A DNA stretch of 17,784 nt from DATFKA01 sp042095835 (GTDB taxonomy: Bacteria; Bacteroidota; Bacteroidia; Chitinophagales; Saprospiraceae). The translations under genes were made by a program, and so were the position numbers. Location: contig JBELML010000131.1 in the NCBI GenBank assembly GCA_042095835.1, positions 1 to 17,784 of the forward strand. The letters are read 5' to 3'. A model generated the notes under the pieces. That model did not search any database. It saw nothing but the letters and a program-made list of their open reading frames with translations, and had not been told where the DNA came from. Numbering within the stretch: the first letter of the stretch is position 1; every line of letters starts with the position of its first letter. Positions 1-7,200 of the stretch are shown piece by piece.

Positions 1-38
1 ATTATGACCACAAGATTAGTTTTGAGGCAGCAGCGGGG

Positions 39-106
39 TAGGTGGTTTAGGGTTTAGTGGTTAGGTGGTTATGAGTTTATAAGTTTATGAGGTTAAGAGG
101 TAGGTG
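39..106. repeat. Degenerate T/G-rich 7-9 base tandem repeat
   Basis: This tract breaks into units that start with TT and end in G: TTTAGGG, TTTAGTGG, TTAGGTGG, TTATGAG, TTTATAAG, TTTATGAGG, TTAAGAGG, TAGG. The unit length drifts between 7 and 9 bases, so the array is old or imperfectly copied. No gene-like reading frame covers it. It lies directly left of the other short repeats at 115-262 and appears to belong to the same repeat-rich gap. Confidence 0.6.
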
Positions 107-114
107 AGAGCAAC

Positions 115-149
115 AGGTCTCATTAATATAACACATAACACCTAGCACA
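115..149. repeat. Left copy of a direct repeat carrying CATAACA heptamers
   Basis: The copy begins AGGTCTCATTAA and runs into about three 7-base units (TATAACA, CATAACA, CCTAGCA at 127-147). It matches the copy at 216-262, which starts 101 bases further on. On the minus strand this reads as TGTTATG-type heptamers followed by ATTAATGAGACCT. Confidence 0.7.
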
Positions 150-151
150 GC

Positions 152-181
152 ATCCCGACATCCGCTGCGCTACGCCGGGAT
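152..181. repeat. GC-rich imperfect hairpin between the two direct repeats
   Basis: ATCCCG at 152-157 pairs with CGGGAT at 176-181. The 18 bases between them are GC-rich (CCGCTGCGCTACG), unlike the AT-rich surroundings. There is no T-run after it, so it does not read as a terminator. It probably belongs to the composite repeat element in this gap. Confidence 0.4.
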
Positions 182-228
182 TAATTCGACCAGATTGTAT
201 TGCTGCGCACTACAAAGGTCTCATTAAC
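181..228 (-). repeat. Dispersed intergenic core element, left copy
   Basis: Read on the minus strand, this segment has in order GTTAA (228-224), GAGACC (222-217), CAGCAA (205-200) and TGGTCGAATT (192-183). The same four blocks occur in the same order on the plus strand at 15591-15629, with slightly shorter spacers. In both places the core abuts 7-base tandem repeats. The two copies are in opposite orientation about 15.4 kb apart. No protein or RNA function is apparent. Confidence 0.65.
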
Positions 229-262
229 ATAACACATAACACATAATACATCGCACATAGCA
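216..262. repeat. Right copy of the direct repeat with five CATAACA-type heptamers
   Basis: After AGGTCTCATTAA the sequence continues as strict 7-base units at 228-262: CATAACA, CATAACA, CATAATA, CATCGCA, CATAGCA. On the minus strand the unit is TGTTATG. The same word closes the direct part of the array near 15790 on the plus strand. The first 12 bases overlap the core element at 181-228. Confidence 0.7.
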
Positions 263-317
263 CCCCGGTATTTCCGTGGCTACTCATTTGATTTCAAAAA
301 AAGCTTAAAGAAAATAT

Positions 318-1652
318 ATGTCAACAATACTTATTAAAGGCGGTACTTTGATTAATCGGGGAGAGCGAAAGGTGGTAGATGTCCTAGTAAAAGATCAACG
401 AATCGAAAAAATTGATACTCAAATTGATGTCCAGGTAGATCGAGAAATTGATGCTACCAACTTATTTGTTCTACCGGGGATAATCGATGATCAAGTCCAT
501 TTTCGAGATCCAGGCTTAACGCATAAAGCTGATTTGTACACCGAGCCGCGTGCCGCGGTGGCAGGTGGTGTCACTTCCTTTATGGAAATGCCGAATACGA
601 AGCCAGCTGCGCTTACTCAGGAGCTATTGCAACAGAAATATGATAGAGCCGCCCAGGTCTCTTTAGGGAACTATTCTTTTTTTATGGGCGCTTCGAATGA
701 CAACCTAGAGGAGGTATTAAAAACGGATGCGGAAAACGTCTGCGGCATTAAAGTGTTTATGGGCTCCTCTACTGGAAATATGCTGGTCGACGATGAAACG
801 ACCCTCGATGGATTATTTTCTCAAGTACCCATGCTCATTGCTACCCATTGTGAAGATGAGGCGACCATTCGAGCAAACGCCGCTCAATACAAAGCGGAAT
901 ATGGAGAAGATGTACCGTTGAAATTTCATCCGATTATCCGGTCAATTGAGGGCTGCTACAAGTCCTCTTCTTTAGCTGTAGAGCTAGCTAAAAAGTATAA
1001 TACGCGTTTGCATATTTTACATATTTCTACCGCTGAAGAACTAGACCTCTTTACCAATAGTATTCCCTTACAAGAGAAGCGGATTACTTCTGAGGTCTGT
1101 GTTCATCATCTATATTTCGATGCCGATCAGTATGACACCTTAGGCACTCAGATCAAGTGTAATCCAGCAATCAAAGCACCTCGGCACAAAGCTGAGCTAA
1201 TGAAGGCATTATTGGATGATCGATTGGATATTATTGCCACCGACCATGCTCCACATACCTGGGCAGAAAAGCAGGGTACTTACTTCAAAGCACCTTCAGG
1301 CTTACCTTTAGTGCAGCATAGTTTGAATATTATGTTTGATTTTGTACAGCAGGGAGCACTTTCTATGGAAAAGGTAGTAGAAAAGATGTGTCATGCACCA
1401 GCAGATTGTTTTCACGTAAGAGAAAGAGGTTATGCAGATGAAGGCTATTTTGCTGATTTGGTACTCTTTGATCCCAATGCCGCCTGGACGGTAGCCAAAA
1501 ACAATATTCATTTCAAATGCGAATGGTCTCCTTTGGAAGGCAAAACCTTTGACGGCCAGGTTAAAATGACCATCGTCAGCGGTCATATCGCTTATGAAGA
1601 TGGTCAGTTTAACGAGCAACAAAAGGGTATGCGTCTACAGTTTAATCACTAG
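318..1652 (+). CDS. pyrC: Dihydroorotase (pyrimidine biosynthesis)
   Basis: This cytoplasmic amidohydrolase closes N-carbamoyl-aspartate to dihydroorotate, the third step of de novo pyrimidine synthesis. The 444 residues cover the whole family length. The metal-site region at 57-66 reads DDQVHFRDPG, so the first histidine of the usual HxH pair is glutamine (Q59), while H61 is kept. The other expected positions are present: K145 in GIKVFMG (possible carboxylated lysine), H177 in ATHCED, H235 in LHILHIS, and D309 in ATDHAPH (catalytic aspartate). From memory, the DDQVHF form is normal in Bacteroidota dihydroorotases, so the glutamine is not a sign of decay. The ATG at 318 is the first start in frame and leaves a normal N-terminus; no strong ribosome site is seen, as is common in this phylum. 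The gene stands alone, with a terminator about 200 bases after it. Another cyclic amidohydrolase such as a hydantoinase or allantoinase is less likely, given the FREPG-like motif and MPNTKP. Confidence 0.93.
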   Translation: MSTILIKGGTLINRGERKVVDVLVKDQRIEKIDTQIDVQVDREIDATNLFVLPGIIDDQVHFRDPGLTHKADLYTEPRAAVAGGVTSFMEMPNTKPAALTQELLQQKYDRAAQVSLGNYSFFMGASNDNLEEVLKTDAENVCGIKVFMGSSTGNMLVDDETTLDGLFSQVPMLIATHCEDEATIRANAAQYKAEYGEDVPLKFHPIIRSIEGCYKSSSLAVELAKKYNTRLHILHISTAEELDLFTNSIPLQEKRITSEVCVHHLYFDADQYDTLGTQIKCNPAIKAPRHKAELMKALLDDRLDIIATDHAPHTWAEKQGTYFKAPSGLPLVQHSLNIMFDFVQQGALSMEKVVEKMCHAPADCFHVRERGYADEGYFADLVLFDPNAAWTVAKNNIHFKCEWSPLEGKTFDGQVKMTIVSGHIAYEDGQFNEQQKGMRLQFNH

Positions 1653-1855
1653 CTGTAGAAATATTGAGGTGTTTATTCAATTGATTTACAATTGATTACG
1701 AATATGATTTATTTAATAAAGGTGCTTGGTTTGTGGTAGGAGAGCTGTTTAAATGTCCTTTTTATATTCAAAAAAGAGATATACATTTGAAATGAGTTCG
1801 TAAAGCAAAAAAACCATAGAAAAAATTAAGTGTCTATTAAATGAGTATATGATTC

Positions 1856-1886
1856 AATAAGGGAAGAATGCTTCCCTTATTTTTTT
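1856..1886 (+). terminator. Rho-independent terminator
   Basis: A perfect 11-base stem, AATAAGGGAAG (1856-1866) with CTTCCCTTATT (1871-1881), closes on the four-base loop AATG. A run of T follows on the plus strand to 1886. It is oriented for transcripts coming from the dihydroorotase gene, 200 bases beyond that stop. It also sits 34 bases past the stop of the minus-strand anti-sigma gene, but it lacks a good T-run in that direction. Confidence 0.85.
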
Positions 1887-1919
1887 GCTGTTATTTTAAA
1901 ATTCGAACGCTTAACCCAT

Positions 1920-2417
1920 TTATTTCTTCAAGCGATGTTTACCATTAAAAAAACGGCGCTTCAGTTGCCAATCGAGTAAAAGAAAGAAAGTGCTGCTGAT
2001 ACCTATCAAGAACAGTACGTTCAGTAATTCGCTGGGTATATTAAAGGACCAGGCTGTAAATTGCTCCCATAGCGATTTATAAGGCGATTCGTAGCTAGAA
2101 GAGCCTCCCATAAAGGCTGGAAGAAAAGAAAAAACTACTAAACTGCTGAGGACAAATAAACCAATGCGCCGAGCTCGCTTAGAAATATTGGCATCGATCT
2201 TTACCTTTTTGTACAGCGTAGGTAGGTGCTCAAAAAGGTTTTTTGAGAAGCGCATAGAGGGCTCATCTGCCTCCATTTGTTTTAATTCCTCATCCAAAGT
2301 TTTCGCTTCTTCGTAGGATTGCTGAAGTTCAGGCAGCGTAGCTAGGTCACGTTGGAGCGCTTTCTGCTCCTCGGCAGAAAGTTGCCCATCAAGCATATCC
2401 CATATTTTATCTGTCAT
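1920..2417 (-). CDS. Probable anti-sigma factor, two membrane helices
   Basis: The 165-residue protein lies 22 bases downstream of an ECF sigma factor gene on the same strand, the usual place for its membrane-bound inhibitor. The N-terminal 50 residues (DKIWDMLDGQLSAEEQ and on) resemble the helical sigma-binding segment of many Bacteroidota anti-sigma factors, in which a short acidic helix is followed by residues such as LPELQQSYEE. No HxxxCxxC zinc motif is present. Two hydrophobic segments, about residues 85-103 and 131-149, would place the N-terminus in the cytoplasm with a short outside loop (about 104-130, serine- and aromatic-rich), leaving little room for a periplasmic sensor domain. 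The C-terminus is strongly basic (KRRFFNGKHRLKK). The function rests on position and N-terminal character, because the rest of the sequence is not diagnostic. Confidence 0.75.
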   Translation of the reverse strand: MTDKIWDMLDGQLSAEEQKALQRDLATLPELQQSYEEAKTLDEELKQMEADEPSMRFSKNLFEHLPTLYKKVKIDANISKRARRIGLFVLSSLVVFSFLPAFMGGSSSYESPYKSLWEQFTAWSFNIPSELLNVLFLIGISSTFFLLLDWQLKRRFFNGKHRLKK

Positions 2418-2439
2418 AATCTTAGTGCTATTTGTTGTC

Positions 2440-3012
2440 TTAATACAGATCCTCTAATTCTGTACTCAATTCCGAAATCAAATGTTTGCGTAATTGTTCT
2501 CTTAATCGATGCAGTTTTGTTTTGATATTCGTTGTTGTCAGTCCTGTGATATCTGCAATCTCCTGGACAGACTTTTCATGTAAATAGAACAAGGTAATAA
2601 TAGTTGCGTTTAAAGGTTTCAATTTTTGAATGGCTTTTTCAAGCGCTTTGCGTAAATCCTCTTGCTGAACGCCCTCATCAGTACCTCTTCCTAAAGTATC
2701 CTCAATTTGTAGGAAACTATCTTCTCCTTCGATAGATTCTGCGTATCGTTTTTTCTTTCTTGCCTCGTCCAAGGCTGCTCGATAGGCAACCGTATAAAGC
2801 CAAGTACTAAATTTTGACTTCTGCTGAAAAGAACCCAGCATTTTATAGACTTTTATAAAGACATCCTGTGCTACTTCTTCAGCTAGCTCTCTATTTTTCA
2901 GGACTTTAAAGGTGATGGTGAATACGTAATTCTGATAACGCTCCACCAAGGCATGGAATGCCTTTTGGTCTCCTAGTAAAACCTGGCTTATTAAGTGCGT
3001 GTCTGAATCCAT
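2440..3012 (-). CDS. ECF-type RNA polymerase sigma factor
   Basis: This 190-residue protein is a two-domain extracytoplasmic-function sigma factor that directs RNA polymerase to a stress or envelope regulon. The sigma-2 domain spans about residues 20-90, with the core-binding and -10 stretch around ELAEEVAQDVFIKVYKML and then the FSTWLYTVAYRAALDEARKK segment. A variable acidic linker follows (91-120). Sigma-4 spans about 125-178 with a helix-turn-helix in the KSVQEIADITGLTTTNIK region, which reads the -35. The ATG at 3012 gives the normal N-terminus for the group. It lies only five bases after a predicted ECF -10 element, so the message may start at the start codon. The gene forms an operon with the anti-sigma gene downstream and is divergent from a membrane-protein gene that has the same promoter motif. 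Confidence 0.93.
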   Translation of the reverse strand: MDSDTHLISQVLLGDQKAFHALVERYQNYVFTITFKVLKNRELAEEVAQDVFIKVYKMLGSFQQKSKFSTWLYTVAYRAALDEARKKKRYAESIEGEDSFLQIEDTLGRGTDEGVQQEDLRKALEKAIQKLKPLNATIITLFYLHEKSVQEIADITGLTTTNIKTKLHRLREQLRKHLISELSTELEDLY

Positions 3013-3017
3013 GCCGG

Positions 3018-3047
3018 TAGGACGTTGTGAAATAGGATATGGTTACA
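3018..3047 (-). promoter_or_regulatory. Predicted ECF promoter of the sigma/anti-sigma operon
   Basis: On the minus strand the sequence reads TGTAACC (3047-3041), a 16-base spacer, then CGTCCTA (3024-3018). An AAC-type -35 and a CGTC-type -10 at this spacing are characteristic of ECF sigma promoters. The identical pair of boxes with the identical spacer length faces the other way at 3091-3120. Transcription would begin about 9-10 bases after CGTC, near 3011-3012, which is the A of the sigma start codon. The likely reading is autoregulation by the encoded sigma factor. Confidence 0.7.
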
Positions 3048-3090
3048 AAGTGACTATAATATCTAAAAATACAAAAAAAGTTCCCCAAAC

Positions 3091-3120
3091 TGTAACCAGG
3101 CTATTAGGTGGCTCGTCCTA
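3091..3120 (+). promoter_or_regulatory. Predicted ECF promoter of the DUF6249-type gene
   Basis: TGTAACC (3091-3097), a 16-base spacer and CGTCCTA (3114-3120) repeat exactly the boxes and spacing of the divergent sigma-operon promoter. The spacer sequences differ, so the boxes are not simply a recent duplication of the whole region. Start of transcription would be near 3126-3127, giving a leader of about 30 bases before the ATG at 3157. This makes the membrane-protein gene a probable target of the neighbouring sigma factor. Confidence 0.7.
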
Positions 3121-3156
3121 GCTGCAAAATTGTAATTAAAAACAAAAAATATAGAT

Positions 3157-3534
3157 ATGTTTAATCCAGAATTATTGATTCCCCTGATGGGTGTAATTTG
3201 GCCAATGATTGCCTTGATCGTTTTTGTATATCTCCACTACACCACCCGCCTTAAAATCAGGTTGGCTTTAATTGAGTCTGGAAGAGACGCCAGTATTTTC
3301 AAATCTAGAACCCCTAAAAAAGTAGATCGTCTGAAGTCCTTGAAGAATGGTATAGTCGCACTAATGGCTGGATCTGGTATTGCAGTTGGTAGTTTTATCA
3401 CTGCGGTTACAGGCTCCGACGAGGGCCTTACGGTTATTTCTTGCCTTTTAATTTCTATTGGCTTAGGACTGATTAGTTTTTATGCTTACGCTGCTAAGCA
3501 ACCCATTCCGGAAGAAGCACCCGAACTGCTTTAA
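3157..3534 (+). CDS. Small three-helix membrane protein, DUF6249-like
   Basis: The 125-residue protein has hydrophobic segments at about 7-27, 65-84 and 91-111. Between the first and second lies a basic loop (RLKIRLALIESGRDASIFKSRTPKK in part) with the ALIESGRD stretch that I associate with DUF6249 proteins of Bacteroidota. The family has no established function to my knowledge. The gene is divergent from the ECF sigma operon and carries the same predicted promoter, which suggests an envelope-related role under that sigma factor, perhaps modulating the anti-sigma or the membrane response. The family name is from recall and was not checked by a search. The stop codon overlaps the stop of the convergent methyltransferase gene. 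Confidence 0.75.
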   Translation: MFNPELLIPLMGVIWPMIALIVFVYLHYTTRLKIRLALIESGRDASIFKSRTPKKVDRLKSLKNGIVALMAGSGIAVGSFITAVTGSDEGLTVISCLLISIGLGLISFYAYAAKQPIPEEAPELL

Positions 3535-4067
3535 TTATCCAATACACCCATTTTTTCAAGCAATCCGAATGCAGCTATGCCCGTGGCCATAGCTGCATTC
3601 ATGCTTGTATTCCGACCCATCATAGGAACATGTGTACTCCGATCACATATCTGTAATACTTCCGGTCGGATACCTCGCTGCTCATTTCCCACTACTAAAC
3701 CAATGGGCCTTTTGATTTCAAATTGATGATAGGCAATACTCTGGTTGGTGATCTCTAGTGCTACCAATTCCATTTTTTGCTTTAAGTTTTCCAATTCTTC
3801 AAGAGAGGAGAGGGTACTCCACGGAACGTATTGCTCAGCGTTTCGAGCTACTTTGGTTAATTTTTTTTCTTTAATTGTGGAGCTATCAGGAAGGATATAG
3901 AGGTGGGCAATCCGGCCTGCATCGGCTAATCGAAAAATAGCGCCTAGGTTGCGTACATCTGAAATTTGATCCAAAATAAGGTAGAGCGGATGACGATTTT
4001 CTGCTATCTGCTCTAGATAGTTTGGCCAATCCTTCCTTAAATCATTGAATTTGAGCTGCCTTTCCAT
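3531..4067 (-). CDS. TrmH/SpoU-family RNA 2'-O-methyltransferase
   Basis: This 178-residue SPOUT methyltransferase would transfer a methyl group from S-adenosylmethionine to a ribose 2'-OH in tRNA or rRNA. The three SpoU motifs are clear: motif 1 at 32-50 (LDQISDVRNLGAIFRLADA, with N40 and R46), motif 2 at 122-132 (IGLVVGNEQRG, with E129), and motif 3 at 147-163 (VPMMGRNTSMNAAMATG, with S155 and N157). In motif 3 the common SLN is SMN. There is no extra N-terminal substrate-binding domain of the L30e-like type found in RlmB-like members, so this is a compact form closer in size to TrmH or TrmL. The exact target cannot be read from the sequence. The ATG at 4067 is well placed. Its TAA stop (3531-3533) shares bases with the TAA of the facing gene. 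Confidence 0.9.
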   Translation of the reverse strand: MERQLKFNDLRKDWPNYLEQIAENRHPLYLILDQISDVRNLGAIFRLADAGRIAHLYILPDSSTIKEKKLTKVARNAEQYVPWSTLSSLEELENLKQKMELVALEITNQSIAYHQFEIKRPIGLVVGNEQRGIRPEVLQICDRSTHVPMMGRNTSMNAAMATGIAAFGLLEKMGVLDN

Positions 4068-4294
4068 ACCTTTTTCTAAAAAGAATACCCCGATCCTCGA
4101 ACAAGTATCTACTTATATAAATTGTACTAATATGTCGTCGGTAAAGGTAGTATTTTCGTAGCAATTCCCTATACCCATACCACCATTTGCCTTTATACAA
4201 TAGCTCGGTCAAGACAAAAGGACCAAGAGATATACGCTACATATTGTAATAATCGTTATGAGTGGTGTGGTTTGAATAAATCCCGAATAGATTT
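4068..4294. other. Divergent gap with no clear signal
   Basis: This AT-rich stretch separates the divergent methyltransferase and WG-repeat genes and must hold both promoters. No convincing TTG/TAnnTTTG Bacteroidota promoter at correct spacing, no hairpin and no reading frame was found in it. A TTTG at 4271-4274 and TAGATTTA at 4288-4295 are too close together and would overlap the start codon. Confidence 0.5.
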
Positions 4295-7200
4295 ATGGTA
4301 GTACAGAAAAGTTGCTGTTTGGTTTTTCTACAGTTGTGTTGCATGATTTGGGTAACGGCCCAATCCAATTTTCCTATTAAGGTGGAGAATAAATGGGGCT
4401 TGATGGATCAGAAAGGACGTATTGTGTTGGCTCCTCAATACGATGCCATTTCTAATTTTGACCAATATCAGTACGCCACCGTTCAAGATCAAAATCATGT
4501 AGGGCTCATTTCTCAGGAAGGTCAATTGGTCTTGCCCTTAGTTTTTCAAGATATAAAAGTACTGGATAGTTTATCCTTTGCGGTAAAAAATGATCATGGT
4601 TGGCAGGTAGTGGATGCAAAGATCAATTTGATGATTCCAGGATACTACTTGCAGGTACAACGGCTACAATCTTTTTTATACCTCAAAAATGAGGCAGGGT
4701 GGGGAATGGCTAAAGAAGATGGACAATGGCTAATTCCCCCCAATTATGATAAAATACAATGCCTACCCTCTGGGCATTTTTTAAGTTATGACAATGGATT
4801 GAAGGGTGTTCTTGACCCTCAGGGGCGGGTTATACTTGAACCCGTTTATCACGAAATCCTCGTACTCAAGGAGCAGTTGTTTTTAGTGAGAAAAAATAGA
4901 TTATGGGGCGTGCTGAATGATCAAGGCCAAGAAATAGCGCCACTCAAATTTCAGCGGTTTTCTTTCCTGTCGGACCATTTTATTCAGTTGAGTGATCTCA
5001 ATCAAGAGCGCCACCTGTTTTCTATCCATTGTAGTAGAGTCATCGCCCAAGCGAATCCCCAACAACGGTTTTTAGCCTTGACGAATAACTATGTTTTATT
5101 AAGACAGGGCCAGAAAGCCGGTGTTTTAAACTACTGCGGTAACCAAACACTCCCAATTGGGTATGATGAAATACTATGGTTTGGTAATCAATTGTTTAGG
5201 GTCAAAAAAAATAACAAATGGGGCTTGGTGTCAGCCGATGGAGTAGTCGTTTTGGATATGGAATATGACTTTATTTCTCCGCTGAATGGCCCCGTAGCAT
5301 TGCTCCGTAAAAATGGTAAATACGGACTACTCAGTAAGTTGGGGACAGTCCAGACAAACACTAAGTTTGAGGAAATCGAGTTGTCAATTAATCGTGCCAA
5401 AGCCTATCTGACACAGGCAGGTGAGAGCAGCCCCCAAATGGAGTTGATCAAGTACAATGACCAAGGAGAGATCGTCTCGGAGCTTGATTTTAATACCCAT
5501 TTTAGTATTCGAGTCGGCAATGATGGCAAGAATACCGCCGCTACTGAAGATTACTCTTCCTATATATTCAAGGATTTTGAGTGGTTTTTTGACCCTACTT
5601 CAGAGCGCTGGGGGCTGAGAAACAATAAAGATGGGTTACAGACGATAGCTCCCACCTTTAAAGACATAGAAGTGCTCAGAGACCTCGATTGGACCTTAGT
5701 AGGTCTGCCTAAAAGTAGGACTTATGAATGGGAGCGTACTTCCATCAGAATGGACAAAGTCTACGGCATAGTAGACAATACCACGGGTTTGTTGCTGGGA
5801 CAACTTCAATTCAGACATATCTATTTGGAGGATTTTAGAAATGGCCAGGAATTAGCCAGGTGCATATTAGAAGATGGACGCTACAGCCTGATCGATAAAT
5901 CAGGAACCATTTTACCTTTTTCCTATGCCTATATTGGGCCTTTTGAGGATGGTACGGCTAGAGTAGCTGTACAAGGTTATCTTTCCGCTGCTTTGGAACC
6001 TGAACAGCCACTGGAGAAATTGTACGATTATCTATTGAATTGGAAGACCTCCTTCACCCTCACGGATGACACTAAATACGATGAATTATTACTTAATAAT
6101 GGACTGGTGTATTGTAAGGAGGCTCGGTGGTCATTTATGGATGCTCAAGGACGTTTGATCTCTGATCAACTCTACGACTACGTTACGGATATGACCAATG
6201 AAGTAGCGATGGTCAATCAGGACGATAAATGGGGACTACTTGGAAAAAATGGCCGCGTACTTATTCCTTGTGTTTATGATCGCCTTTCTTTTCTTGAAAA
6301 TACAGAGCATAAAATTGTAAAACTTTATATCCAGAAAAGGCAGTATGGACTGATCGATACCTTAGGTAAATTAGCGATTAGTGCCACTTTTGATCAAATC
6401 GGCCGAATTCGAGAAGGACGCCTAGCGGTGATGAGAAACGGGAAATGGGGTTTTGCGGACGAAAATGGCAATTTGCGAATCCCCTGCCAATTTGATGAAG
6501 TACAGCCCTTTTTTAATGGCCTCGCTGCGGTATCAACAAACCGAAAATGGGGTTATATCAACCGTCAAGGGCAAATGATCATTCCACTACGATTTAGAGA
6601 GGCCGGAGATTTTAATAATGCCTTGGCTTATGTCAAAGAGCAGCAATCATTTGGATATATCGATTCTTCGGGACAGTACAAGATTCCTGCTCAATTTGAT
6701 AAAGCTCGGACTTTCTCTGAGGGTGTTGCCATTATTCGAAAGGATGGCCTATATGGCTTGATTGATGCGGAGGGGAATTATATTTTAAAGCCCAGCTTCT
6801 TAAATATCTCTGACTTCAATTTACACGGCTTGGCTATTTTTAAGACCGAAAGAAATGGGGGGAAGCAAGGTGTCGTTAACCGCTTAGGAAAAATAATTAC
6901 GACCCAGAATTATGACCAGATTGAAGCGTTTCAAGAAGATTTAGCGGTGGTGAAAAAGAATAATACCTATGGTTATATCAATACTTTAGGAGAACTGGTG
7001 ATACCCCTTAAATATAGCAAAGCGGCCTCTTTTTCTGAAGGCCGAGCAGCCGTTTATAAAGATGGGCAATGCGGTTTTGTCAATACGCAAGGACAAGCAA
7101 TTGGGGCATTTGATTTCTCTAGATGTAGAAGTTTTGAAGATGGTCGGGCGGTCGTTTATAAAGGAATGAAAAAGGCAGGCCTCTTGAATCGCGATGGCGA

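Noticed and set aside
3..41. Possible last 12 codons of a plus-strand gene entering from the left edge (ending ...ISFEAAAG, stop at 39-41)
   Set aside because: Too short to judge; codon use is plausible but nothing in 12 residues identifies a gene.
4271..4295. Bacteroidota promoter TTTG...TAGATTTA before the WG-repeat gene
   Set aside because: Spacing is 13 bases rather than about 17-23, the box lacks the final G, and it would overlap the start codon.
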